DNA from: Fimenecus sp045595185 | GTDB lineage: Bacteria > Bacillota > Clostridia > Oscillospirales > Acutalibacteraceae | Direction of reading: 5' to 3' | NCBI GenBank assembly: GCA_045595185.1 | Contig: JAZNZX010000057.1 | Span: forward strand, 1-17,551 | DNA length: 17,551 nucleotides | In this document: positions 1 through 6,827 of the stretch, piece after piece | Position numbering within the stretch: position 1 is the first letter of the stretch | How the letters are laid out: every line of letters starts with the position of its first letter | The notes under the pieces: generated by a model | The model's database searches: none | Told to the model about the DNA's origin: nothing | What the model saw: only the letters and a program-made list of their open reading frames with translations | Made by a program: the position numbers and the translations under genes

Positions 1-45
1 TTTTTTTAGATTTTCGTTGGGTGCTTTTTTTATTTCCTCATAAAT

Positions 46-70
46 TCTTCGTAAGTGCTACTTGCGGAGA
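46..70 (+). promoter_or_regulatory. Leader hairpin upstream of first gene
   Basis: Bases 46-56 pair with 60-70 to give an 11-bp stem around a 3-base loop (or a 10-bp stem with a 5-base loop). Two of the pairs are U-G wobbles (52/64 and 49/67) that form in + strand RNA but would be A-C mismatches in the opposite strand, so the structure belongs to + strand RNA. It is followed by an AT-rich stretch (71-100) and then the first ribosome binding site. The rest of 1-122 holds T-runs at 1-7 and 25-31, possibly the tail of an upstream terminator, and no convincing -35/-10 pair. Confidence 0.45.
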
Positions 71-122
71 TTTATATATAAAAACTAAAAATTATGCCAT
101 TAGGCGAAAGGAGTCCTGTACT

Positions 123-239
123 ATGCCAGATTATGCAAAAAACTATTATGAGTATCTTATGGAGTCAAATGGAGAAGATTTCTTCAATGAATTCCGCGAA
201 GATACAGACCCCACATTCAATGTGGAAAATTATTATTAA
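123..239 (+). CDS. Small acidic hypothetical protein (38 aa)
   Basis: I do not recognise this protein. The reading frame is open upstream to the left edge of the window, but the start is placed at the ATG at 123 because GAAAGGAG at 106-113 lies 9 bases before it and the upstream stretch folds as a hairpin and looks non-coding. The product is rich in Asp/Glu (10 of 38) and aromatic residues (Tyr, Phe), with only one Lys and one Arg, so it is strongly acidic and probably a small soluble peptide. It is the first gene of a tight cluster: the next gene starts 13 bases after its stop. Its size and acidity fit the small accessory proteins of phages and mobile elements, but no function can be assigned. 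Confidence 0.6.
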   Translation: MPDYAKNYYEYLMESNGEDFFNEFREDTDPTFNVENYY

Positions 240-252
240 GGAGTGTGAATGA

Positions 253-564
253 ATGACAGTAACGCGAAATGATTGTTGTGACTGTGCCGCACCGAGTTAT
301 CCGTGCGTCCATTGTTGTGTCGATTATCAAGTTGAAATCTGTGACACTTGTGGCGAAGATGAAAACGAAACGCAACTTTACCAAATAGGAGATAAAGTTC
401 TATGTGGTGAATGTGTCTTGAAAAATCTTCCTAAATGTGAAAATACACATACACATTGTTGCGATTGTGACACTACTACAGAATACGACGAACTCTATTT
501 CTATGAGGGTGAGTGGTATTGTGAAGATTGTCTTAATGAAGTTCTTTCCACTTCGAGCATTTAA
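253..564 (+). CDS. Cysteine-rich duplicated zinc-binding protein (103 aa)
   Basis: This is a likely zinc-binding protein made of two related modules. The first has Cys30-x2-Cys33 and Cys51-x2-Cys54. The second has Cys69/70-x-Cys72 and Cys90-x2-Cys93. In both, the second pair follows a Leu-Tyr beta-strand and is followed by a Leu-containing helix (CGECVLKNL and CEDCLNEVL). A further Cys cluster (Cys8, 9, 11, 18, 21, 22) sits at the N-terminus, giving at least 16 cysteines. The arrangement resembles treble-clef or LIM-type zinc folds, which usually bind protein or nucleic acid. Related modules occur in the genes at 2672 and 9197. AAGGAG at 238-243 supports the ATG at 253. A cytoplasmic role is inferred from the absence of a signal peptide or membrane segment. 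The specific function is unknown. Confidence 0.85.
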   Translation: MTVTRNDCCDCAAPSYPCVHCCVDYQVEICDTCGEDENETQLYQIGDKVLCGECVLKNLPKCENTHTHCCDCDTTTEYDELYFYEGEWYCEDCLNEVLSTSSI

Positions 565-606
565 TCAAATTAGTCAGAAAAAATTAAAAAAGAAAGAGGT
601 AATATT

Positions 607-1023
607 ATGTCAAACTTAAACACAAACAAGCCTGTTGATTGGGCGAAAATTTCCGACACAGAGGTAAGGCTTACATTTTCTGATGGGAAACATCTTATTG
701 TCCCTTATGAAGACTTTAACAGAGCCTTCGGTGCAATTCTCACTTCTTCATTTGAAGAAATCTTTAGAGATTATGTGCAGGGCAAGACCACCATTCTCGG
801 TGTAAGAGCCAAGCCCCTTGAAATCGGAAAACCTGCGTACATCTATGACGCAGTAAATGACAATGTTATCAAAACAACCACTGTTGAGCATTTTATTGTT
901 GTGAACCCTACCCGTGTACATATTATAACTCGCAACAATGCGTATGATGTTGTAACGCACGGAAATCACATCCAAGTTCCCGTAAAAGCTATGAAGCTTA
1001 TCGAGAATGACTTAAATGCTTAA
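607..1023 (+). CDS. Hypothetical beta-rich protein (138 aa)
   Basis: I do not recognise the family. The ATG at 607 is preceded by AAAGAGGT at 593-600. The protein alternates short hydrophobic beta-strands with turns, for example RLTFSDGKHLIVP near the start, then a helical part around residues 36-58, then another beta-rich half beginning near the GKPAYIYD segment. This suggests a small globular beta-barrel-like domain at the C-terminus. There is no signal peptide, membrane segment or cysteine cluster. It is the last gene before the hairpin at 1035-1060, so it ends the first transcriptional block. It could be a small regulatory or nucleic-acid-associated accessory protein, but nothing in the sequence decides this. 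Confidence 0.82.
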   Translation: MSNLNTNKPVDWAKISDTEVRLTFSDGKHLIVPYEDFNRAFGAILTSSFEEIFRDYVQGKTTILGVRAKPLEIGKPAYIYDAVNDNVIKTTTVEHFIVVNPTRVHIITRNNAYDVVTHGNHIQVPVKAMKLIENDLNA

Positions 1024-1034
1024 ACAAAACGAAA

Positions 1035-1060
1035 AACCCTCTACGACACCGTAGGGGGTT
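1035..1060 (+). terminator. Intergenic hairpin, possible terminator
   Basis: A 10-bp stem (1035-1044 with 1051-1060) closes a 6-base loop and contains one U-G wobble (1040/1055), pairable only in + strand RNA. It starts 12 bases after the preceding stop. The 3' flank is AT-rich (TTAATTAT) but lacks a clean T-run, so it could be a weak terminator or a processing/stability hairpin. The 36 bases between it and the next ATG hold a ribosome binding site and no recognisable promoter. Confidence 0.5.
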
Positions 1061-1096
1061 AATTATCGCCTTTATGGGCAGAAAGAAGGTATTGTT

Positions 1097-1318
1097 ATGA
1101 GCAGTACGGCAACTTTTGCTATTACTACACTCATAGAACTTGCTATTTCAATTACACTTATCTACGGCTTTATGCACGAAGAAAAGGTTGTTATGGTTGA
1201 ACAAGCCATTAAACGCATTGTAATTGGAAATGCAAGAAGAATTTACAGAAAATATTTAATTAAAAAAGCAAAAATGAAAGGAGAGAAGCTTTATGTTGCT
1301 TCCAAAAAATCTCGTTAA
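1097..1318 (+). CDS. Small single-pass membrane protein (73 aa)
   Basis: The protein has one hydrophobic segment at about residues 4-24 (FAITTLIELAISITLIYGF), followed by a basic tail containing many Lys and Arg (for example RRIYRKYLIKKAK). By the positive-inside rule the tail should face the cytoplasm, so this is probably an inner-membrane anchored peptide with its N-terminus outside. AGAAGGT upstream of the ATG at 1097 serves as ribosome binding site. Its last 26 bases overlap the next gene, whose ribosome binding site lies inside this one, which suggests translational coupling. Small membrane proteins of this shape in mobile elements can be holin-like, toxin-like or signalling peptides, but there is no second membrane segment and no diagnostic motif, so no function is assigned. 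Confidence 0.72.
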   Translation: MSSTATFAITTLIELAISITLIYGFMHEEKVVMVEQAIKRIVIGNARRIYRKYLIKKAKMKGEKLYVASKKSR

Positions 1319-2063
1319 AAAACTCAATGAAAACGGTATCACCGTTACTCCCGCAGTCAGAACCGAAAGACACATTTACAATTTCGTTGACGACAGTTAT
1401 TTTTTCACTAAAAAATCTCCTTTAGGAAGAGAGTGGAAAGTTGAAATCGGAAGTGGATGTCCCAACTGGGAACATTTCGTAAGTGCTGTCGCAAATTATT
1501 ACCTTAACTTTTCTTCTGAAAATAAAGCAATTGAGCTTTATAAAGCTCAAAAAGGAAAAGAAGGTGAACATTGGAGTCTTCAGCAATTGCTTGACGATAT
1601 GAACGATTGCTTTGATGGTTTTGTCTTACTTCTTTCTGATTTATTCGGAGAGTACGAATACACAAAACAGGACGCATACGAAAACCTTGCTTATACAACA
1701 AAGATTTTGTTTGAAAGCACCGTCAATGGCACTACTGCTAATTCAAAGGATAAGAATAAACCTTTTGTGACAGCCATTCTTAACAGAAATCCTTACTATG
1801 CCAACTGCGAAGGTGTTTCTTCACTCTTTTCAACATATTTGGCTACTGAAAAAATCGTTGATTTTTTGAATGGCGAAAAGCTTACTGATGAACAGAAAGC
1901 TTTTATCGTAACATTGGAAAATCCTATTGACACACTTGTCGATGCTACTAAATTTGGTTGGGAACACCTTATGAGTCTTTTCTTTGACGAAGTTATTCCT
2001 GATACTCTCAATATGCTGATGAATAGTCAGTCTGAAGAAAGTGCAGGTGACAACAATGGCTGA
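1293..2063 (+). CDS. Hypothetical protein (256 aa)
   Basis: I do not recognise this protein. The ATG at 1293 follows AAAGGAGAG at 1276-1284 inside the preceding gene. The N-terminal third (residues 1-60) contains charged beta-strand segments. The remainder is mainly helical, with long amphipathic stretches (around residues 90-125 and 190-245) and a Ser/Glu/Asp/Asn-rich tail. No cysteine cluster, signal peptide or membrane span is present. It overlaps the next gene by 8 bases, and the two are likely co-translated. The mostly helical, acidic composition suggests a soluble protein, possibly a protein-protein interaction partner of its overlapping neighbour, but that is inference from gene order only. 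Confidence 0.85.
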   Translation: MLLPKNLVKKLNENGITVTPAVRTERHIYNFVDDSYFFTKKSPLGREWKVEIGSGCPNWEHFVSAVANYYLNFSSENKAIELYKAQKGKEGEHWSLQQLLDDMNDCFDGFVLLLSDLFGEYEYTKQDAYENLAYTTKILFESTVNGTTANSKDKNKPFVTAILNRNPYYANCEGVSSLFSTYLATEKIVDFLNGEKLTDEQKAFIVTLENPIDTLVDATKFGWEHLMSLFFDEVIPDTLNMLMNSQSEESAGDNNG

Positions 2064-2679
2064 AACAAAGAAACTCATTTATCGTAACGATAATGACGAA
2101 GTTGTTGTTGATAATAGCCTTGAAGGTAACAAAGTTGTTCTTTATGAAGACGAGTTTGTTAAGATTGCAACAACAGGTCATTTTTACGATTTCATTGCTA
2201 CCGTTGAAAACAAAGATAGTGAAGCCATCACTATTGTTTTTGAAGGGGAGTCAGAGTTCGTAGTTGATTTTGTTGTTGATGGCAAAGACTGGGTAGGTAT
2301 CTTGGCTGATGAAGAAGGTTGGGATGCTCTTGTTGCAATCTGTGCAGGTGATTTCCATATTGAAGGTGGCGATGATTTCGATAAAATCGACGAAAATGAA
2401 ATTCTCGCTACATTGAAGTCAACCAACATTTCTTCTGTGGATTTAGACAGAGAATTCTGCAATCGTGTTATTTCTCTTATTGAGAACAAAAATGCACAGG
2501 TTGTGGAGCTTGAGAAAAAGCTCAAAACTGCAAAAGCAGAGGCACTCAAAGCGTTTTTAGATAAATTGATTGATGTGTCTGTATGTAAAGATAATGGTGA
2601 TGGAACTGAAAGTTTGTATGTGTGCATCTCAAAAGCAAGAGAAGTCTTAAGAACAATGGTAGGTGAAGATAATGATTAA
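2056..2679 (+). CDS. Acidic hypothetical protein with coiled coil (207 aa)
   Basis: The start is set at the ATG at 2056, not at the in-frame GTG at 2041, because AGGTGA at 2045-2050 lies at the right distance from the ATG while nothing comparable precedes the GTG. The product is very acidic. Residues 1-115 are beta-rich with repeated Asp/Val/Phe strands, and residues about 135-175 form a probable coiled coil (QVVELEKKLKTAKAEALKAF). A short segment, ADEEGWDALVAICAGD, loosely resembles ADREGWNCELLCYN in the next protein, hinting at a shared element. It overlaps both neighbours by exactly 8 bases (ATGGCTGA and ATGATTAA), a sign of tight co-translation. The family is unknown to me. Confidence 0.83.
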   Translation: MAETKKLIYRNDNDEVVVDNSLEGNKVVLYEDEFVKIATTGHFYDFIATVENKDSEAITIVFEGESEFVVDFVVDGKDWVGILADEEGWDALVAICAGDFHIEGGDDFDKIDENEILATLKSTNISSVDLDREFCNRVISLIENKNAQVVELEKKLKTAKAEALKAFLDKLIDVSVCKDNGDGTESLYVCISKAREVLRTMVGEDND

Positions 2680-3943
2680 AAAGTACATTATTCTCCGTCC
2701 TGACGGTAATGGCGGCGTTACTTGTTTCACAAATGAACACGGCTTCGGCATCTGCTTTAATGATGAAGAAAGTGCTAAAAATCATTTGTATGAACTCGGT
2801 TACACTGATGAAAGCTATGCAGAAGAAGGCATTGTTATTGACACAATTGATGTATCTGGTGTTCCTGAATTCCTTGTTCAGTTCGTTTATGATGCTCTCA
2901 TAAATAATGAACCTGATTTGTCAGCGTGTTATTACATCGACGACAGTTACAGAATTGCAACCACAGCAGACCGTGAAGGTTGGAACTGCGAATTGTTGTG
3001 TTATAACACCATTGATAATGATGATGTTGTTCTTGAAAATATCTTTGTTAACAAGCATTTCCCACAGAAAATTCCACAGACGATTACATACTTGCATAAC
3101 GAGTATGTAGAACGAATGGAAGAAGATGAAAGTGAGTCTGAAGAAGAGGAAGATGATGAACCTGATTGTCAAATCTGTGGTTGTCAGACTGACCTCTACT
3201 TAATCAAAGATTTCAATGGTAAAGGCTTTGATGCAAGACTCTGTGGCAAATGTCTTTTAAAAGAAGCGTTGAGAAAAGGAAAAATCCTTATTTCAAATGC
3301 TCACTTTAAAAAAGACGGCATTATGCTTCCAGTGTTCGATTATTTGAATACCATTCTCGATATTGAGCCTTTTGGCGTTGAAAAATCCAAGTACGCTCCG
3401 TGGAAGGAATACAGTCTTTCCAAAGAGGAATGTGATGCTTGGGTTGAAAAAATGGTTGAAACTATTCGTAGTGTCGGTCTTGAAGATGGAAACGAAGGTA
3501 GTGGCTACTATGGACTCAAAAGTTTCAAGGTAGATGATGAAAAGTACAATCTTTATTGCGAGGTTTATAAGGAAATAGAAGACGGCGACCTTTATTTTGT
3601 CGTTTACTATGCTATCGAATTCGACGAAGGTGATACTCTTTGGAGCAATTGGACCTCTTCTAAAATCGTTTTAATTGACGAATTGAAAGAAGTGATTTTT
3701 GAGATTGCTTCAAGAGATTACACCGATACGATTAAGCAACTTCGCAAAAATGTAAAGGAAGAAAGTAATCAGCCTAAAGATAAAGAGAGTCTTGAAGAAG
3801 AACTTCACAAGCTCAATGCTTTCATTGATGGCGTTGAATGTTCCATTGATTATAATGATGGAACAGTTACAAAGGAAACTTTTGACAAATATGAGAAGGC
3901 GATTTCTCGCAGAACGGAAATTGAAGCACTCTTAAAAAATTGA
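2672..3943 (+). CDS. Hypothetical protein with zinc module and acidic linker (423 aa)
   Basis: The chosen start is the ATG at 2672, served by AGGTGAA at 2661-2667; an in-frame GTG at 2663 overlaps that site and is less likely. Residues 1-145 are a globular acidic domain. A linker almost wholly of Glu, Asp and Ser precedes a zinc module with Cys166-x2-Cys169 (plus Cys171) and Cys191-x2-Cys194, the second pair reading LCGKCLLKEAL. This matches the modules in the genes at 253 and 9197. A second globular domain (about 215-355) contains aromatic beta-strands. The C-terminus (about 365-423) is helical and probably coiled coil. The layout suggests a multi-domain scaffold or regulator with a zinc-stabilised centre. 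I do not recognise the whole protein. Confidence 0.87.
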   Translation: MIKKYIILRPDGNGGVTCFTNEHGFGICFNDEESAKNHLYELGYTDESYAEEGIVIDTIDVSGVPEFLVQFVYDALINNEPDLSACYYIDDSYRIATTADREGWNCELLCYNTIDNDDVVLENIFVNKHFPQKIPQTITYLHNEYVERMEEDESESEEEEDDEPDCQICGCQTDLYLIKDFNGKGFDARLCGKCLLKEALRKGKILISNAHFKKDGIMLPVFDYLNTILDIEPFGVEKSKYAPWKEYSLSKEECDAWVEKMVETIRSVGLEDGNEGSGYYGLKSFKVDDEKYNLYCEVYKEIEDGDLYFVVYYAIEFDEGDTLWSNWTSSKIVLIDELKEVIFEIASRDYTDTIKQLRKNVKEESNQPKDKESLEEELHKLNAFIDGVECSIDYNDGTVTKETFDKYEKAISRRTEIEALLKN

Positions 3944-3956
3944 AAGGAAATTAAAA

Positions 3957-4676
3957 ATGAACAAAAAATATTTAGACCAGATGGTTTTTCTCCGTGAGAT
4001 TGCCGAAAAACTGGGCGTAGTAATGTATAAGCCTAATTATCACGCAAAGAAAGGTGACAAGAATACGGTTCTGTTCTACTTCAAAGAAGATGATGATTAC
4101 AACCGTAAAGTAGATACTGAATGTGCAGGTCTTTCACAAGAAAGCAAAAATTCAATGTATCACAGACACTTCTTTGCTTTTGAGAATACTGATTTTAATG
4201 GTAAGTATTCACAGGATTATGCAAATCACGGAAAGATTTTATTGAATGTTGCTGAATGGAAAGCCCAACTTGAAGGTGCTTTTGAATTAGCATATTACAA
4301 AGCATTACAGAGTAAATACATCGCTTCTTTCGGCGGTGTTGACTGTTTAGAAGAAGCTGATGATAAATATAACGACTTTAATCGTGATATTATCAAAGCG
4401 TTCTATAAACAGCACTCTAAAGCTTGTATCGGTTCAATAAATTACTACGACAAAATGAGAACAGAAATTATCTTGGGAACTGCTAAAGCCGTTTATGAAT
4501 ATGACGGTGGTAAAGTTTGCAACTTTGGTTGTGATTTTATTATTCCACAGTACAGTGAGGAACTCAATGACCTTATTCGTCAATGGAATGTGAACCCAAA
4601 GCGTGATGCCAAACAAGTTGAAGAAATCCTTCATAAAGTTACTTCTCTTGGCGGAGAATTTTTTCTTTGGAAATAA
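3957..4676 (+). CDS. Hypothetical protein (239 aa)
   Basis: The ATG at 3957 is preceded by GAAAGGAAA right after the previous stop. The protein is mixed alpha/beta, with Lys- and Tyr-rich surface segments and two stretches that look like long helices (about residues 95-120 and 205-228). Cysteines are few and unpaired (for example VCNFGC near residue 185), so a zinc site is not evident. It carries no signal peptide or membrane span. It sits between the zinc-module protein and the DUF3848-like gene, with 13- and 20-base spacings, so it is part of the same transcript. I do not recognise a family, and no catalytic motif is visible. Confidence 0.84.
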   Translation: MNKKYLDQMVFLREIAEKLGVVMYKPNYHAKKGDKNTVLFYFKEDDDYNRKVDTECAGLSQESKNSMYHRHFFAFENTDFNGKYSQDYANHGKILLNVAEWKAQLEGAFELAYYKALQSKYIASFGGVDCLEEADDKYNDFNRDIIKAFYKQHSKACIGSINYYDKMRTEIILGTAKAVYEYDGGKVCNFGCDFIIPQYSEELNDLIRQWNVNPKRDAKQVEEILHKVTSLGGEFFLWK

Positions 4677-4696
4677 TAAAGAAGGGAGTGTGCTAT

Positions 4697-5002
4697 ATGC
4701 CACCTAAAAAGAAAGAACTTACCTTTATGGAAAAGGTAAAAAAGGAATATGATGCTTTTATTGCAAAAGTAAAGAGCTTATCACCTGATGATTATGTGAA
4801 AAATGCTCTTGAAATTGCTATCAAAACTGAAATCTTTGATGTCATTGAAAGTGCTGATGTTATGAACTGCTTAACTGAAGCACAAAAGAAAAGACTTTCA
4901 AAATATCCAAATCTTATAGATACAATCTATTGTAAATGGAATTCTGAAGTCGGTCTTGACGATGCTGTTGATGATTTCATTTTGAATTGCATCACTAAAT
5001 AA
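4697..5002 (+). CDS. DUF3848-like protein (101 aa)
   Basis: The start is the ATG at 4697, with AAGGGAG at 4682-4688; an in-frame ATG at 4667 lies inside the previous gene and lacks such a site. After a basic N-terminus (MPPKKKE), residues about 10-95 are all helical. They resemble from memory the DUF3848 family: a Tyr-x-x-(Phe/Tyr)-Ile helix, a Ser-Pro-(Asp/Glu)-(Asp/Glu) turn, a second helix ending in a (Lys/Arg)-(Thr/Glu)-(Glu/Asp)-Ile-type segment, a Leu-(Thr/Ser)-(Glu/Asp)-Ala-Gln helix, and a final Asp-rich helix. DUF3848 proteins are of unknown function and are common in mobile elements of Clostridia. The gene closes its block, with a strong hairpin 9 bases after the stop. The family call is tentative. 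Confidence 0.82.
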   Translation: MPPKKKELTFMEKVKKEYDAFIAKVKSLSPDDYVKNALEIAIKTEIFDVIESADVMNCLTEAQKKRLSKYPNLIDTIYCKWNSEVGLDDAVDDFILNCITK

Positions 5003-5010
5003 ACTAACAA

Positions 5011-5038
5011 TTCCCGATACCTGTTTTGGTGTCGGGAA
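5011..5038 (+). terminator. Strong intergenic hairpin, likely terminator (arm type A)
   Basis: An 11-bp stem (5011-5021 with 5028-5038) closes a TGTTTT loop, with one U-G wobble pairable only in + strand RNA. It is preceded by an A-rich stretch and followed by AATTTTAT, so it has most features of an intrinsic terminator, although the T-run is short. Its arms (TCCCGATACC and GGTGTCGGGA) are repeated exactly in the hairpin at 9612-9642. Confidence 0.6.
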
Positions 5039-5067
5039 AATTTTATAAAGAAATAGGTGAAAAAATT

Positions 5068-6810
5068 ATGTCTAATGACTACAAATGTTTAACAGAATTC
5101 TATCCTACACCACCTGAACTCATTGCAAAAATGCTTTATGGTGTGGATTTCAACAAGGTTGATTATGTTCTTGAACCATCGGCAGGGAAGGGCGACATAG
5201 CTCTTTTCTATAGTTTGGCATACAAATACTGCACAGACCGTTATTACAAGCGTGATGTTGACAGTGCGTGTAATCTTTCAAGAGAAGATGTATCCAGACT
5301 CATTATCGAAAAATATGTTATTTCAAAGTTCAATGAACAGAATAGAGAAGGTTGGGAACATTTCTACAGTCAATACAAAAACATTGAATGTATTGAAAAT
5401 GCTCCTGTGCTTCGTGATGTTCTTGAGGGCAGAGATTTGAGAGTTGTCGATACTGACTTCCTTAAATTCGATGGCGACAAGATGTATGACCTTATCATTA
5501 TGAACCCACCGTTCTCAAATGGTGATGAACACCTTCTCCAAGCTATTAAAATCGGCTTAAAGGGTGGTTCACAGATTGTGTGTCTGCTCAATGCGGAAAC
5601 AATCCGAAATCCATACAGCAACAGTCGTAAAGAACTTCTCAAACAGCTTGAGAAATATGGTGCTACATACGAATACATTGAAAATGCTTTTACTGATGCA
5701 GAACACTCAACTGATGTTGAAGTCGTTATTGTCAGACTGACTTTACCTAACCCGTTTTCAGGGCACTCGGTATTGTTAGACGAACTTAAAGAGCAGGAAA
5801 TCAAGTTAGACCTTGACTCTGCTCCACAAGCACTCGTAACTGACGATAAAATGCAACAAGCAGTTTTGATGTATAAACAAGAAGTTGCCGCAGGTAAGCG
5901 TCTTATTGAAGAGTATTTGGCGTTAAAACCATATCTTACTATTTGTTTTGAAAAAGAGAACACACCTGAATATGAAAAAGGTGCTACTCTTCGTCTTGTA
6001 AATGGCGATGATAAAAGAGGAGAACTTGATTTCAATAAGTATGTTTACTCTGTTCGTTACAAGTATTGGTATGAACTTCTCCATTCTGCATCTTTTATGG
6101 GCAATCTTACATCAAATCTTCGTAATGATTATTACAATCAGATTAAAGAGTTTGCTCACAAAGATTTCAGTTTGAGTAACATCTACGCTGTTAAGATTGA
6201 TATTCTCAAAAACACTGCAAGAGGAATTGAAGAAAAAATCCTTACAACCTTTGAAAAGCTTTCTTACGAACACTCTATGGGGTGTGATAAGAATGTTCAT
6301 TATTACAATGGTTGGAAGACAAACAAGGCATACAAGATTAACACAAAAGTTGTTGTTCCGTATATGGATACTTGGGACACCATTTGGAACAAGTACAGAT
6401 ATGGATATGAACTCTGTGAATTCTTGACAGACCTTGAAAAAGTTCTCGATTTCCTTGACGGCGGTGAAACTGAAGTTACAAGAAACATTCCTCATTGGCT
6501 TCAGCATTATGAGAATACTCAACAGACAAAAGGACTCCACTTCAAGTATTTTGATGTGAATGTGTATAAGAAGGGTACAATCCACATTACTTTTACAAAC
6601 GAAGATGTTTTGAAGAAACTCAATATTTTCGGTTCGATGAAAAAGGGGTGGTTGCCGCCTTCATACGCGAAAGCATCATATAACGAAATGGATGAAGAGT
6701 CAAAGGCAATTATTGATGAATTTCAGGGTAAAGACGACTACGAAAAGGTCTTTGCAGAAAAAGATAGATACCTGTTCTCTGCGAACACGGTGTTAATGTT
6801 AAATTCTTAA
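5068..6810 (+). CDS. DNA adenine methyltransferase-like protein with DUF4942 C-terminus (580 aa)
   Basis: This is the clearest enzyme in the window: a class I S-adenosylmethionine-dependent DNA methyltransferase, probably forming N6-methyladenine. Residues 11-16 (YPTPPE) match motif X, EPSAGKGD at 36-43 is the cofactor-binding motif I, and NPPF at 146-149 is catalytic motif IV. A helical linker (about 240-340) leads to a C-terminal region of the DUF4942 type, recognised by HYYNGWKTNKAYKIN (411-425), the LEKVLDFLDGG segment (456-466) and IFGSMKKGWLPPSY (520-533). Proteins with this layout are common in mobile elements of gut Clostridia. The start is the ATG at 5068 with AGGTGA; a TTG at 5026 lies in the hairpin loop and is rejected. 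It leads a six-gene block. No partner restriction endonuclease is visible, so it probably protects or marks the element's own DNA. The target site is unknown. Confidence 0.93.
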   Translation: MSNDYKCLTEFYPTPPELIAKMLYGVDFNKVDYVLEPSAGKGDIALFYSLAYKYCTDRYYKRDVDSACNLSREDVSRLIIEKYVISKFNEQNREGWEHFYSQYKNIECIENAPVLRDVLEGRDLRVVDTDFLKFDGDKMYDLIIMNPPFSNGDEHLLQAIKIGLKGGSQIVCLLNAETIRNPYSNSRKELLKQLEKYGATYEYIENAFTDAEHSTDVEVVIVRLTLPNPFSGHSVLLDELKEQEIKLDLDSAPQALVTDDKMQQAVLMYKQEVAAGKRLIEEYLALKPYLTICFEKENTPEYEKGATLRLVNGDDKRGELDFNKYVYSVRYKYWYELLHSASFMGNLTSNLRNDYYNQIKEFAHKDFSLSNIYAVKIDILKNTARGIEEKILTTFEKLSYEHSMGCDKNVHYYNGWKTNKAYKINTKVVVPYMDTWDTIWNKYRYGYELCEFLTDLEKVLDFLDGGETEVTRNIPHWLQHYENTQQTKGLHFKYFDVNVYKKGTIHITFTNEDVLKKLNIFGSMKKGWLPPSYAKASYNEMDEESKAIIDEFQGKDDYEKVFAEKDRYLFSANTVLMLNS

Positions 6811-6827
6811 AAAGAGAGGTAAAAAAT

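Noticed and set aside
21..122. Upstream extension of the first small gene
   Set aside because: The stretch contains T-runs and a hairpin, and a strong ribosome binding site precedes the ATG at 123.
1..122. Sigma-A promoter in the leader
   Set aside because: TATATA-like sequences occur near 73-80 but no -35 element lies at a suitable distance; any call would rest on AT-richness alone.
2184..2627. Open frame on the - strand (147 codons)
   Set aside because: A Ser/Thr/Phe-rich shadow of the acidic + gene at 2056, with no independent start signal.
5026..5067. TTG start extending the methyltransferase by 14 residues
   Set aside because: The TTG lies in the loop of the terminator-like hairpin and lacks a ribosome binding site; the ATG at 5068 has AGGTGA and leads directly into motif X.
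5370..6035. Long open frame on the - strand (221 codons) opposite the methyltransferase
   Set aside because: It is Ser-rich and low in complexity in the way expected of an antisense shadow, has no ribosome binding site support, and lies wholly opposite a gene with clear motifs.
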